A DNA stretch of 64,000 nt from Sphingobacterium sp. UGAL515B_05 (GCF_033097525.1 NZ_CP109907.1:992001-1056000); one strand, 5' to 3'; shown: positions 1 through 9,674, counted from the stretch's first letter. Translations and numbers: made by a program. Notes: generated from the letters alone by a model not told the origin.

Positions 1-670
1 TGATTTCATCCTCAAGGCGGTCAACATCCGTTTTGACATTAATGTCATAAATACCTCTTATACGTCCTTTTGTATCAAGTAAAAGATAATTAGAACCAAT
101 AATAAATGGTTTGCTGCCTTCGTTATTGACAAGTGCATCCTGCAGCAAACTTTCCTTGGCAAATTTAAAGATATCAACAGAAGGATCTGTCACAAAAAAC
201 CAAGATTTGGTCCAAGGTTTGTAAACTTTTGCGTATTTGGTTAACACTTCTGGCGTATCGTATGCTGTATCAACTGTAATTGAATATAAGCGGACCTTCT
301 TATTCTGAATAAATCGATTAGCGATTTGATCCAAACGCTTAATCATCGTCCGCGATAATGAAGCATCTCTAGAGTACATCAGATGGACGACAGAAAGTGT
401 TGTATCATTATCCAATAGATGCACTTTCTTGCCATCAAAATTCACAAAATCAACTGGGGGTACAGTATGATAGATGGTATCTGGAATATCACGTCCCCAT
501 TTACGATGGGTAGTTCCCGGAACCTCTTTCTTCCCAAAAATTGGCAAAGAAGCGTAGCTATTCGAGCCACTTTTATTTAGTATAAAATATAAAAATCCTG
601 GCAATAAAAGAATTACTGCCAGGATCAATATAGTTTTAATACCTTTCTTTTGTCCAGTATTATTATCCAT
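1..670 (-). CDS. SCO1/SenC-like protein lacking the copper cysteines (partial)
   Basis: Reading the minus strand from the ATG at 668-670 gives about 223 residues before the left edge cuts the gene, so the C-terminus is missing. Residues 11-31 form one N-terminal membrane anchor, and the rest resembles the thioredoxin fold of SCO/SenC copper chaperones, with a beta strand VVHLMYS followed by a helix. SCO proteins normally carry CxxxC here; this one has S100-RDA-S104, an exact serine replacement of both cysteines. The usual downstream DHS histidine is not visible either. The gene is last in the oxidase cluster, 9 bases after subunit IV, where SCO genes usually sit. The fold assignment is moderate; a Cu-chaperone function is doubtful because the ligands are gone. 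Confidence 0.7.
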   Translation of the reverse strand, partial: MDNNTGQKKGIKTILILAVILLLPGFLYFILNKSGSNSYASLPIFGKKEVPGTTHRKWGRDIPDTIYHTVPPVDFVNFDGKKVHLLDNDTTLSVVHLMYSRDASLSRTMIKRLDQIANRFIQNKKVRLYSITVDTAYDTPEVLTKYAKVYKPWTKSWFFVTDPSVDIFKFAKESLLQDALVNNEGSKPFIIGSNYLLLDTKGRIRGIYDINVKTDVDRLEDEI

Positions 671-679
671 TCACTTTAC

Positions 680-1057
680 CTATTTATTTGGAAACAATTG
701 ATGTTCTTGAAAAGCAGATGCCAAGTGCCCTCCTTCAACAAGCATCAAAACAATAAAATAAATAATAAAAATAAACACAATTGCAACGGTAACAATGAAA
801 CTTGACTTTTCGAATTTCAAGTGCATAAAGAATGCAACGATATAATAAGCTTTAACTAAAGTAAGCACGATATAAATAGTATTTACTAACGCACCTTTAG
901 CTAAAATTTGCCAGTGGTGTACAAAGCCCAATGCAATTAAAAACTCTAGACAAGTAAGGGCCAAAAGTACACCAAATACTCTCCAGATGGCTTTCTTATC
1001 CATTCCACCTTCGTGAGCGTGCTCGCCATGAGCGATATTATCTTGATATTGTGACAT
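680..1057 (-). CDS. ctaF: Cytochrome c oxidase subunit IV (CyoD/CtaF-type)
   Basis: This 125-residue protein has a hydrophilic His-containing N-terminus (residues 1-22) and three predicted membrane helices, at roughly 27-47, 55-77 and 86-107. That is the layout of prokaryotic cytochrome oxidase subunit IV. It is a small accessory subunit thought to help assembly or stability of the heme-copper oxidase and carries no metal ligand. It lies between the subunit III genes and the SCO-like gene in one minus-strand run, separated by 26 and 9 bases, so co-transcription is likely. The family is weakly conserved in sequence, so the call rests on size, topology and position. Confidence 0.85.
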   Translation of the reverse strand: MSQYQDNIAHGEHAHEGGMDKKAIWRVFGVLLALTCLEFLIALGFVHHWQILAKGALVNTIYIVLTLVKAYYIVAFFMHLKFEKSSFIVTVAIVFIFIIYFIVLMLVEGGHLASAFQEHQLFPNK

Positions 1058-1083
1058 AGCTATCTAAATTTATTATTTCGGAA

Positions 1084-1818
1084 TTAGATTAAGTAGAAGA
1101 ACGTAAAGACGAATACCCACACTAAATCCACAAAGTGCCAATATAAACCTACTTTCTCGATCATAAGGTAAGAACCACGATTTTCGAATGTATTATTTAA
1201 TGTCATACATAGAATAATGATATTCAAAATAATTCCCACAGTAACGTGGAAACCGTGAAAACCAGTAATTGTAAAGAACAAGTTAGCAAACTGCAAGGCC
1301 GAAGTATAAGAAATGTCATGTGTGAAATATGGCATTAATGCTGTTTTGATGGCATCACCTTCCAAACCTGTTGCTGGATTTTTACCAAACCAGAAACCCA
1401 TGTGGTGTAAGTGAGTCCACTCGATAGCCTGACAACCAACGAAACAGATACCTCCCAAAATAGTCCAAAGCATCCATTTAACAACTTCATTTTTTTGATT
1501 ACGATGACCAGCTTCCACGGCCAAAACCATCGTTACAGATGACATAATCAAAATGAAGGTCATCAAACCGACAAATACCAACGGTTGACCATGTTCTGCA
1601 ATTCCTGGGATAGATTGGAAGATCTTATCGGGATCAGGCCATGTTGGATGAGAAAAGCGTTGTGCGCCATAATAAACCAAAAATGCAGAAAATGTGAAGG
1701 CATCCCCTACCAAGAAAAACCACATCATGATTTTTCCATACTCTAAGTTCCAAGGTGATTTTCCACCATTCCATGGACCAGTTTTTACCTTATCCAATTG
1801 CGATACTGTTGTACTCAT
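1084..1818 (-). CDS. ctaE: Cytochrome c oxidase subunit III
   Basis: This 244-residue membrane protein has the CoxC/CyoC subunit III pattern. It includes the stretch WVFVFTFFYLI at the C-terminus and the signature histidine-rich helices (TGFHGFHVTVG and YWHFVDLVWVFVF). Subunit III does not bind redox metals; it stabilises subunit I and may guide oxygen entry. The start is 9 bases from the end of a second, shorter subunit III-like gene. Having two adjacent subunit III-type genes is usual in Bacteroidota caa3-like clusters. The charged N-terminal segment before the first helix (residues 1-28) is longer than in the sister protein. Confidence 0.92.
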   Translation of the reverse strand: MSTTVSQLDKVKTGPWNGGKSPWNLEYGKIMMWFFLVGDAFTFSAFLVYYGAQRFSHPTWPDPDKIFQSIPGIAEHGQPLVFVGLMTFILIMSSVTMVLAVEAGHRNQKNEVVKWMLWTILGGICFVGCQAIEWTHLHHMGFWFGKNPATGLEGDAIKTALMPYFTHDISYTSALQFANLFFTITGFHGFHVTVGIILNIIILCMTLNNTFENRGSYLMIEKVGLYWHFVDLVWVFVFTFFYLI

Positions 1819-1827
1819 TGTTTACTA

Positions 1828-2409
1828 TTATTGATTCAAAAGTAAGAAAACATATATATAAATCCATAAAAGATCGAGAAAATGCCAAAAAATACTGGCA
1901 AGATCCATGCGGAAAAGATTGCCGTCTTTAGGAAGTTTATTAATTCCTATAATCGCGCCAATCAAAACGATCAACCCCGCAATAATATGCGCCAAGTGCA
2001 TCCATATAAAAACGTAAATAAAAGATTGTGATGCATTGTTATTCACAAAATAAACACCCCTATCGATCAATACATTCCAAGCATGAACTTGCAAGGCAAA
2101 AAATACAACTCCCAAAATAAAAGTTGCTATCAAAAACAACCGCTGTTTGGAAGACTCGCCATTTTTAGCCGCTTTATGTGCTAAAAACATCGTTAGACTA
2201 CTAACCACAATCACCAAGGTACTATATAAAAGTGCATTTGGCAATAGGGTCTTAATCCCTTTGTCCACGCCGCTCGCTGTATATACAATGAAACCACTGG
2301 ATAACGCCGCAAACATCATGAACATACCCAACATACCCAACCATAGGTTGAACTTTTGGGCTTTTCTCTGTACTAACTTCTCGTCAGTTTGTGCCTGTAT
2401 ATCTAACAT
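1828..2409 (-). CDS. Cytochrome c oxidase subunit III-like protein, short form
   Basis: A 193-residue protein with five predicted membrane helices and the subunit III signatures MHLAHIIAGL and FWHFLDLLWIYIYVFLLL. It is shorter than the 244-residue subunit III next to it, and the two are probably paralogous parts of the same oxidase. Its ATG overlaps the TAA of the heme O synthase gene by one base (TAATG on the minus strand), which suggests translational coupling. Like other members of the family, it has no metal ligands. Confidence 0.88.
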   Translation of the reverse strand: MLDIQAQTDEKLVQRKAQKFNLWLGMLGMFMMFAALSSGFIVYTASGVDKGIKTLLPNALLYSTLVIVVSSLTMFLAHKAAKNGESSKQRLFLIATFILGVVFFALQVHAWNVLIDRGVYFVNNNASQSFIYVFIWMHLAHIIAGLIVLIGAIIGINKLPKDGNLFRMDLASIFWHFLDLLWIYIYVFLLLNQ

Positions 2410-3314
2410 TATTTCAACGGAATAAAGTTAAGCAATAATACGAGTTGTGTCACAGGTAAATAAATAAATGAGGTAAACATCACTTTCTTCGCTGAAGGAA
2501 TATCACAATTCTTAAACAGCAAATAACCGTAATAACCAAACATTATTCCTCCGACCACGGATACAATCGTAAACCAAATTCCACCAAAGCCAAAATGATA
2601 AGGTATAAAACCTGCAGGTATCATAAACAAACCTGAAATGAATACCATAAACGCAGATATCTTATCACGTTTTGTCGTCGGCAATAAGCGAAAGCCCGCT
2701 AACTTATAGTCATCATCCACAACCCAGGCAATTGCCCAGAAATGCGGAAACTGCCATAAAAACTGAATAGCAAACAACACAAAGGGAATAATAATAATTG
2801 CCGCTTCATTATGTCCACTATAGTAGGCTAAATCGTCCTGCGAAAAGGCTGCATAATATCCAATTAATGGCGGAAATGCACCCGGAAACGCGCCGACAAA
2901 CACTGCTATTGGTGATTTTCTTTTTAATGGTGTATAGATAAAGGCGTAAAGAAGGATACAGAAAACCGACAGCAGACCAGCGACAAAATTTAAACGAACA
3001 AGCACCAAGGTTCCTAAGATGCCCATAAAGACACTCAATACCAAAGCCTGTCCTGTTGTCATGCGGCCTGATGGCAACGGTCTGTCCTCCGTACGTTTCA
3101 TCAGTTTATCCAAATCCTTTTCAATGATCTCATTAAAACCATTAGCGGAACCTGTCACCAGAAAACCACCTATAGTCAACAATAACCAATTGAACCAGAA
3201 TATATCACCCTGTTGTTTTGATCCTATCAGAAAAGCAATTGACGCAGAAAATACAACCGTCAACGTAAGTCTCAACTTAACAAGCTTTTTGAAATCTGAA
3301 ATAAATTCTTTCAT
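2409..3314 (-). CDS. ctaB: Protoheme IX farnesyltransferase (heme O synthase)
   Basis: UbiA-family membrane prenyltransferase that adds a farnesyl group to protoheme IX to make heme O, the precursor of heme A. The diagnostic cytoplasmic loop is present (NGFNEIIEKDLDKLMKRTEDRPLP, containing the N..E..D..M.RT..RPL motif), as is the second Asp-containing loop near DDDYKLAGFRLLP. About nine helices are predicted. An upstream ATG at 3353 exists, but the ATG at 3314 gives a family-length protein of 301 residues and is preceded on the minus strand by AGGAGGT with 11-base spacing, so I prefer it. The gene follows ctaA and overlaps the next gene by one base. Confidence 0.93.
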   Translation of the reverse strand: MKEFISDFKKLVKLRLTLTVVFSASIAFLIGSKQQGDIFWFNWLLLTIGGFLVTGSANGFNEIIEKDLDKLMKRTEDRPLPSGRMTTGQALVLSVFMGILGTLVLVRLNFVAGLLSVFCILLYAFIYTPLKRKSPIAVFVGAFPGAFPPLIGYYAAFSQDDLAYYSGHNEAAIIIIPFVLFAIQFLWQFPHFWAIAWVVDDDYKLAGFRLLPTTKRDKISAFMVFISGLFMIPAGFIPYHFGFGGIWFTIVSVVGGIMFGYYGYLLFKNCDIPSAKKVMFTSFIYLPVTQLVLLLNFIPLK

Positions 3315-3387
3315 AACTAAAAGAGACCTCCTACTATCAGTGTAATTAAACACGTACTTTTAAACATAAACATCCCGAATTCCAAGA

Positions 3388-4431
3388 TTAGTGCCTTTGC
3401 TTGTTTAACAATAACAACAGGTAGAACTGCGCGCCAAATAACAGCGTAGCGACCACCAAATGCGTTGTTTGTGCAAATGCAGGTATTGCAAATCGAGCTA
3501 AGATAATTCCTGATAGCATTTGGATACCCACTAGAATCAATGCGATTAAAGCAAATTTATATTGCTTAGAACCCGTATTAAAACTTGTGCGGACCAAAAA
3601 GAATAATACAATAACTAAAATCAAAGAACAATATGCCAACCAGCGATGTAACTCAAACTGTTGGCCAATAGTTGTTATAAAATCAGTCCGGGCTATCGTT
3701 GAACCGGTTAATAAATCAACCTCCTCTCGAACTCCCGTTCCGACAATTACCTGTGTTAGCATCAATAAAATTGAAGCAATAGCAAGTCCTTTTAATATAC
3801 CCAAAGAACGATTGACCAGTAAGGTCTTGTTTCGCAAAGTAACTGCTTTGAAATATGTATAAATACTAATACAAACAATTACAATGGCTAAGAGCATATG
3901 TACCGTAATAATCCAGGGCATCAGATTTGTCGATACAACGATCGATCCCAACCAGGCCTGAAGTACGACAACAAAAAGATTAATCACTGACCAAACAACG
4001 ATCGAGCTTTTTGATTTTAAATAAGTGAAAGAATAAATAGCTGTAAATAACAAACAGAATCCGGAAACAACGCCTACCAACCGATTGATATATTCCGTCC
4101 AAGTTTTCGCAACATTAAACTCTTCATGCTGCAAAATACTCTTATCGGTACGGAGCTTGTAAGCCATTTCCTTATCCCCGAAAAATTCTACAATTTTCGC
4201 GAAACGTTCGTTCTTCTTTGCTCTTCCTTCAATATAATGCTGTTCATATCCTTGCGGTAATTGGGAGATATCTGTTGGAGGAATAATACGGTTAAAACAT
4301 CTTGGCCAATCTGGGCATCCCATTCCTGACCCTGTACTCCGAACAACTCCGCCAGCAATAATGACCAAAAACAACACAATGATCGTTATAAAATTGGTCT
4401 TTATAAATCGCTTCTCAGCTGCTGGAAACAT
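3388..4431 (-). CDS. ctaA: Heme A synthase
   Basis: A 347-residue COX15/CtaA-type membrane protein that oxidises heme O to heme A for the oxidase made from the adjacent genes. Eight helices are predicted. Visible family marks are the cysteine pair GMGCPDWPRCFN near residue 40, the heme-binding histidines in TVHMLLA, LHRWLAY and TTHLVVA, and the EYINRLVGV segment. It is separated from coxA by a strong hairpin at 4465-4500, so it may be partly uncoupled from the upstream act-cox transcript and expressed at a lower level. Confidence 0.93.
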   Translation of the reverse strand: MFPAAEKRFIKTNFITIIVLFLVIIAGGVVRSTGSGMGCPDWPRCFNRIIPPTDISQLPQGYEQHYIEGRAKKNERFAKIVEFFGDKEMAYKLRTDKSILQHEEFNVAKTWTEYINRLVGVVSGFCLLFTAIYSFTYLKSKSSIVVWSVINLFVVVLQAWLGSIVVSTNLMPWIITVHMLLAIVIVCISIYTYFKAVTLRNKTLLVNRSLGILKGLAIASILLMLTQVIVGTGVREEVDLLTGSTIARTDFITTIGQQFELHRWLAYCSLILVIVLFFLVRTSFNTGSKQYKFALIALILVGIQMLSGIILARFAIPAFAQTTHLVVATLLFGAQFYLLLLLNKQRH

Positions 4432-4464
4432 AATACTACCCCTACCTCTTAAAATACAAACTTC

Positions 4465-4500
4465 TATAAAATAGAGTAGGAATCCCTACTCTATTTTATA
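4465..4500 (-). terminator. Hairpin after coxA, probable (attenuating) terminator
   Basis: A perfect 16-bp inverted repeat (arms 4465-4480 and 4485-4500, arm TATAAAATAGAGTAGG) with a 4-base loop lies 8 bases after the coxA stop on the minus strand. The T-rich end is inside the stem rather than a free T-tract, so partial termination or mRNA 3'-end protection of the highly expressed oxidase genes is as likely as full termination. Confidence 0.7.
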
Positions 4501-4508
4501 AGATTTTA

Positions 4509-6398
4509 TTAGTCTTTTCTACCATTTTGAGCATTCCATTCTGCCTGGATACGCTCAGCTTCCTCGTCTCCTTCGAAATCATGAGGCAAATTAGAGCTCA
4601 TTGTTTCAGAGAAAGGAACACTTTGAGGAATAAAATCCTCACCGTGACCTGGCTTACTGTAATCGTAAGGCCAACGGTGTACAGTTGGAATTTCTCCTGG
4701 CCAGTTACCATGGATATGCTCTACCGGAGTAGTCCATTCCAATGTATTTGACTGCCAAGGGTTTTGTGGTGCTTTTTTACCGAAGAAAATCGATGTAAAG
4801 AAGTTCCATAAGAAAGCTACCTGACCTAAAGCAGCGATGATTGCAGCCCAAGTTACCAATTTGTTTACAGAAACCCATTTCGCCATGAAAGCAAACTCTG
4901 TAAATGCATAGTAACGGCGAGGCACACCATCGATACCCATAAAGTGCATTGGGAAGAATACCATGTAAGCACCAATGAAAGTCAACCAGAAGTGTAAATA
5001 ACCCAATTTTGTGTTCATCATACGACCGAACATCTTAGGATACCAGTGGTAAACACCACAAAGCATACCGAAGATTGACGCCGATCCCATTACCAAGTGG
5101 AAGTGGGCAACAACAAAATACGTATCGTGTAAGTTGATATCTAACGCTGCATTACCTAGGAACAATCCTGTCAAACCACCAGAGATAAAGAACGATACCA
5201 AACCGATCGCAAACATCATCGCTGGAGTGAAACGGATATTACCTTTCCACAACGTTGCAAGATAGTTAAACGCTTTTACCGCTGAAGGAACCGCGATAAT
5301 CAATGTTGTAATCATAAAGACACCACCCAAGAACGGGTTCATACCTGTTACAAACATGTGGTGACCCCATACGATAAACGATAACACGGTGATACCGATC
5401 AACGAATAAACCATCGCATGGTAACCAAAGATTGGTTTACGTGAGTTGGTTGCAATAACCTCAGAAGTTAAACCTAAAGCAGGCATAACAACGATATATA
5501 CCTCAGGGTGACCTAAGAACCAGAACAAGTGTTGGAACAAAATTGGTGAACCACCTTCGTTCGGTAAAATTTGTCCTTGAACAACAAGATCCGACAAATA
5601 GAATGACGTACCAGCAGCACGGTCAAAAATCAGAAGAACAACCGCCGAAACCAATACTGGGAATGACAACATACCTACGATAGCAGTTAAGAAGAACGCC
5701 CAGATTGTCAAAGGCATTTTCCATAAGTCCATTCCTTTTGTACGCATGTTCAAAATTGTACTTACATAGTTAATACCACCGATCAACTGCGAAGCTACAA
5801 ATAGAACCATACTCACCAACCACAAAGTCATACCAGTTGCAGATCCTGCGATTGCAGTAGGAACAGCCGATAGTGGCGGGTAGATTGTCCAACCAGCAGA
5901 AGCAGGTCCACTTTCTACGAAGAACGATGCAACCATAATCACTGATGCTACAAAGAACAACCAGTAAGATAACATGTTCATAAAAGGAGATGCCATATCG
6001 CGTGCTCCGATTTGATATGGAATCAATAAGTTACTAAAAGTACCCGATAGACCAGCCGTTAACACGAAGAATACCATAACGGTACCGTGAATGGTTACCA
6101 AGGAAAGGAAAAACTCCGGTTTTATACGACCGCCTTCAGCCCATTTACCCAAGAATACTTCTAATATAGGGAACTCTTTATCCGGCCATGCTAATTGGAT
6201 ACGGAATAATACTGATAAAAGCATCGCAAAAACTGCCATGATGATACCAGTGATCAAGAATTGCTTAGCAATCATCTTGTGGTCACCCGAGAAGATATAC
6301 TTTCTGATGAACGACTCCTCGTGATGATGGCCGTGCGAATCGTGATGTTCAGCGCTATGCGATATTACTGTACTTGACATATTCGATTTTATATTCAA
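4509..6398 (-). CDS. ctaD: Cytochrome c oxidase subunit I
   Basis: The 629-residue catalytic subunit of an aa3/caa3-type heme-copper oxidase, which reduces oxygen to water and pumps protons in the inner membrane. All metal ligands are visible: H104 and H434 for the low-spin heme, H297 with the crosslinking Y301 (GHPEVY), H346-H347 for CuB, and H432 for the high-spin heme. The GHPEVY motif marks an A-type oxidase. A His-rich N-terminal tail (residues 14-27) is unusual for the core protein but common in Bacteroidota. Eleven bases separate it from coxB upstream. Confidence 0.97.
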   Translation of the reverse strand: MNIKSNMSSTVISHSAEHHDSHGHHHEESFIRKYIFSGDHKMIAKQFLITGIIMAVFAMLLSVLFRIQLAWPDKEFPILEVFLGKWAEGGRIKPEFFLSLVTIHGTVMVFFVLTAGLSGTFSNLLIPYQIGARDMASPFMNMLSYWLFFVASVIMVASFFVESGPASAGWTIYPPLSAVPTAIAGSATGMTLWLVSMVLFVASQLIGGINYVSTILNMRTKGMDLWKMPLTIWAFFLTAIVGMLSFPVLVSAVVLLIFDRAAGTSFYLSDLVVQGQILPNEGGSPILFQHLFWFLGHPEVYIVVMPALGLTSEVIATNSRKPIFGYHAMVYSLIGITVLSFIVWGHHMFVTGMNPFLGGVFMITTLIIAVPSAVKAFNYLATLWKGNIRFTPAMMFAIGLVSFFISGGLTGLFLGNAALDINLHDTYFVVAHFHLVMGSASIFGMLCGVYHWYPKMFGRMMNTKLGYLHFWLTFIGAYMVFFPMHFMGIDGVPRRYYAFTEFAFMAKWVSVNKLVTWAAIIAALGQVAFLWNFFTSIFFGKKAPQNPWQSNTLEWTTPVEHIHGNWPGEIPTVHRWPYDYSKPGHGEDFIPQSVPFSETMSSNLPHDFEGDEEAERIQAEWNAQNGRKD

Positions 6399-6408
6399 AA
6401 ATTCTTAA

Positions 6409-7746
6409 TTAGTTCAAAGATGCTGTAACTTGTACGCTATCCTTTTTCACGTTAGCTGTTTTACCACTGAACTCTTTTTGCAAATCCTCAGTAAAATATT
6501 TATTTTGTTTAGCTAACCACTCTTTATATTTCTCTTCAGTTACGACAACCACTTTCTTTTGCATGTTGTAGTGACCAGATCCACAGATCTTGTTACACAA
6601 CATCACGAAGTCATAGTTATAATCACCCAAACGATCACGCATTTCTTCTGTTGTTACAGTAGGTGTGAATTGGAAATAGTTGGTCATCCCTGGTACCGCA
6701 TTGATTTGAACACGGAAATCAGGAATATAGAAAGAGTGAATAATATCTTTTGAAACGATATGGAAACGAACAGGTTTGTTTACAGGCAACCAAATTTCAG
6801 ATCCCTGAATATCATCCCAAGAATTTTTATCATTAAAGTCAATACCGTAAGGGTTGGTTGGTGTCGTCATTTTATAATTACGTTTACCAATAATCCCATC
6901 TGAACCAGCATAACGGACATTCCATTGGAATTGCTCGCCCAATACCTCAACTTGTAATGCTGATTTTTGAAGATCTTCAGGAATATTTGTGATCGATCTC
7001 CATGTAAAGAAACCGAACAATACCAATACTGTCAAAACAACAGCTGGAACAATTGTCCACAATTTCTCGATTGCATTGTTATGAGGATAATAATAAGCCT
7101 GACGTTTTGCACGCATGCGGTACAAGAATGTAAATGTCATCAACAAGATGTGTGTGATAACCAATACAAATGTTGTAATTGCTGTCGTAATGATAAACAT
7201 CGTATCAATACGCTCACCGTGCTCAGTTACTGCCGATCTCCAATAAGCAGCTCCCCAGTGTACATATGACCAATATACACCATAAAGGAATACAACCAAG
7301 AAAATGAATAACAATGCCGATTGAAATGTGTTATTCGCAAACGGATTGTATTTACCGTTCATCTTTCTTGTCAATTCATAGATCGAAAGTACTTTACCGA
7401 TAACGGCAACAACTGTACATATAACCAAGAATAACAAGACATAATATGTGAAGTTTTTATAAACCTGAGGGTCTATTTGCTTCACTTCTTCAACAGCAGG
7501 AGCAGCAGCACTAGCTTCTGTAGAAGAACTAGCAGATGCAACAGCAGCAGTACCTGCTGCCGCTGTTGTATCTTTTGCAACCGAATCCGTTGCTGCAGGG
7601 GCAGCTACTGCTGTAGTTGCCGCTTTAGCAGAATCAGATGCTACTGTATCTTGTTGACTTGCTAGGATAGGAGTCGCAAAAAGCAATCCTAGTGCAAGCA
7701 CAAAACCCGAGATGGATTTGAATCTATTATTTAATTTAAAGCTCAT
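6409..7746 (-). CDS. ctaC: Cytochrome c oxidase subunit II (CuA)
   Basis: Subunit II accepts electrons at the CuA centre. The CuA ligands are complete: H in IIHSFYIPDF, and CNKICGSGHYNMQ supplies two Cys, His and Met. A signal sequence (residues 1-29 after the chosen start) is followed by an Ala/Thr/Ser-rich linker of about 60 residues and then by membrane helices. An ATG at 7815 would add 23 residues and overlap actF. The ATG at 7746 begins a normal signal peptide and leaves a 43-base gap, so I take it; the protein is then 445 residues. There is no fused cytochrome c domain, so electrons probably come through ActE/ActA-type cytochromes. Confidence 0.93.
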   Translation of the reverse strand: MSFKLNNRFKSISGFVLALGLLFATPILASQQDTVASDSAKAATTAVAAPAATDSVAKDTTAAAGTAAVASASSSTEASAAAPAVEEVKQIDPQVYKNFTYYVLLFLVICTVVAVIGKVLSIYELTRKMNGKYNPFANNTFQSALLFIFLVVFLYGVYWSYVHWGAAYWRSAVTEHGERIDTMFIITTAITTFVLVITHILLMTFTFLYRMRAKRQAYYYPHNNAIEKLWTIVPAVVLTVLVLFGFFTWRSITNIPEDLQKSALQVEVLGEQFQWNVRYAGSDGIIGKRNYKMTTPTNPYGIDFNDKNSWDDIQGSEIWLPVNKPVRFHIVSKDIIHSFYIPDFRVQINAVPGMTNYFQFTPTVTTEEMRDRLGDYNYDFVMLCNKICGSGHYNMQKKVVVVTEEKYKEWLAKQNKYFTEDLQKEFSGKTANVKKDSVQVTASLN

Positions 7747-7789
7747 TTCTTTTATAACGTTTTTACGTAACCTTCCTTTAAAAGTGAAA

Positions 7790-9025
7790 CTATATCTGGT
7801 GATGCAAACTCTCATCCAAGAAAGGATGATTTTTAGGCACCAATGCTTGTTTACTCAATTTACTCATCACTAAGAAGATGAACAAACCTAAGAAACCAAG
7901 TGCAGTTCCGATTTCAATGATACCAAATCCTCTATGTTCAGCAACAGTACCAGGCATGATCATGATATAATAATCTAGCCAGTGACCAGCCAATAATAGA
8001 ATCGCTACGAACAACATTACATTTTGTTTACGTTTAGCATCGCGATCCACTAATAGTAACAATGGTGCCACAAAGTTAATGATAATACTCAACCAAAACC
8101 AAGGTTTGTATTCAGGTTCCCAACGTTTGTAGAAATAAACTGTTTCCTCTGGCATGTTTGAATACCAAATCAACATGAATTGTGCAAACCAAACGTAAGT
8201 CCAGAAGATCGAGAAACCGAACATCAATTTACCCAAATCGTGTAAATGATTTTCGTTTACCCAGTTCATATAACCAGCTTTCTTCAATACAACAACGATG
8301 ATCGTGATACATGAAATACCACTAACCCACATTGCTGCAAAGTTATACCAACCGAACATTGTCGAAAACCAGTGTGCCTCTAAAGACATTACTGTATCGA
8401 AAGACCAGATAGGTGTAGTAAAACCGAAGATAACTAAGAAGATTGCCGACAATTTGAATGACTTTTTATAAGAAGCCAATCCGCCTTCCAAATCTTCTTT
8501 ATAAGAAAGTTTCGCAAAAATAACAGCAAAAATGCTATATGTTCCCAAAAATACCACCTGACGGATCAAGAAGAATGGAACATTTAAATAAGCAGATTTA
8601 CCTGCGATAATAGGGTCAAAATTTGTACTATGCGGATCAGTGATACCATCTGCATTCCAGTGGTGATATAAGTTATGTGTGGTTAAACCTAAACCTACAA
8701 TAACTAATAAAACTAATGATGCAATTGGTAAAACACTCGCCATAGCCTGAGGTATACGTACCAAACCTGCAGACCATGCAGATTGTGTTACATATTGCAA
8801 GGCAACAAAGAATGTTCCAGCTGCGCATACACATGTAAAGTAATAACCCATCAATAACAAGTTGGCATAAGTACGCTCTACAGTAACGTGATCGCCCGAA
8901 AGCAACCCGAAAGCTACAGCAGCTACGCCTAGTACAACAGCGACAATACTGAACATTTTAGCTTTGCCAGCAAACTCGTATCGCTCGTTGAAATTATAAT
9001 CGTGATGATGACTGTGAGTTCCCAT
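7790..9025 (-). CDS. actF: Alternative complex III subunit ActF
   Basis: A 411-residue polytopic membrane protein with about ten predicted helices, related to ActC/NrfD-type quinol-interacting subunits. It is part of alternative complex III, which oxidises menaquinol and reduces cytochrome c or passes electrons directly to the oxidase. The N-terminal His-rich start (MGTHSHHHDYNFNERYEF) precedes the first helix. It sits in the fixed order actABCDEF and is followed 43 bases later by coxB, which fits the known ACIII-oxidase supercomplex arrangement in Bacteroidota. Confidence 0.92.
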   Translation of the reverse strand: MGTHSHHHDYNFNERYEFAGKAKMFSIVAVVLGVAAVAFGLLSGDHVTVERTYANLLLMGYYFTCVCAAGTFFVALQYVTQSAWSAGLVRIPQAMASVLPIASLVLLVIVGLGLTTHNLYHHWNADGITDPHSTNFDPIIAGKSAYLNVPFFLIRQVVFLGTYSIFAVIFAKLSYKEDLEGGLASYKKSFKLSAIFLVIFGFTTPIWSFDTVMSLEAHWFSTMFGWYNFAAMWVSGISCITIIVVVLKKAGYMNWVNENHLHDLGKLMFGFSIFWTYVWFAQFMLIWYSNMPEETVYFYKRWEPEYKPWFWLSIIINFVAPLLLLVDRDAKRKQNVMLFVAILLLAGHWLDYYIMIMPGTVAEHRGFGIIEIGTALGFLGLFIFLVMSKLSKQALVPKNHPFLDESLHHQI

Positions 9026-9044
9026 TTATATATCTGATGTTAGA

Positions 9045-9674
9045 TTATTTCTTTTGTAATTCGTGAACATACATAACAACTTTCCATCGCTCCTCTGGAG
9101 ACAATTGAGATGCATGTGATCCCATGGAGTTGTGTCCGTAATAAATTGTATGGTAAATTTTACCATCAGTCAAGTCAGCCATCAAACCACCCCGTGAAGA
9201 GCTCGCCGCATCTGTTCTGTGATAAGATGGTGGCGGAGGAAAGTTCTCTAATTGACGAGTACCTCTTGAATCAGTCACGCTACGGTCTTTTGTGATAGGA
9301 CCATCACCTTTACCTTCTACTCCATGACATATAGAGCAGTAAGTGGTGAACAAAGCTTTACCTTTTTCAAGATTTTCGGCATTTACGACCAAAGGACTTT
9401 TTACTTCTCTTCCTGCACGTTCATAATCCTCTAATGTATTGGCGTATTCAAAACGAGTGAAACCAATTGGATCTGTACCTTTAGGAGGTGTTTGTGCTGT
9501 TTTTCCATCAGCAAAATTCGCATTAGGTTGATCCGGATTGAAAGCAAGCGGATCGTACATGTTACGAGAAAACTCTAAACCTGTACTACGAGTTGTTTTG
9601 TCACCACAAGAAGAAACAAGTGCTGTCAATGCCACAGCTGCGCATAGCGTTCCAAGTAAATTCTTCTTATTCAT
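9045..9674 (-). CDS. actE: Alternative complex III cytochrome c subunit ActE
   Basis: A lipid-anchored monoheme cytochrome c. With the ATG at 9674 the protein is 209 residues and starts with a lipoprotein signal ending in LVSSC. An upstream in-frame ATG at 9710 would add 12 residues that spoil it. One heme motif, CSICHG, is visible with the downstream methionine of GHNSMGSH as the probable axial ligand. The chosen start overlaps the actD stop by 8 bases (ATGAATAA), a typical coupling arrangement. It probably hands electrons from ActA towards the oxidase. Confidence 0.93.
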   Translation of the reverse strand: MNKKNLLGTLCAAVALTALVSSCGDKTTRSTGLEFSRNMYDPLAFNPDQPNANFADGKTAQTPPKGTDPIGFTRFEYANTLEDYERAGREVKSPLVVNAENLEKGKALFTTYCSICHGVEGKGDGPITKDRSVTDSRGTRQLENFPPPPSYHRTDAASSSRGGLMADLTDGKIYHTIYYGHNSMGSHASQLSPEERWKVVMYVHELQKK

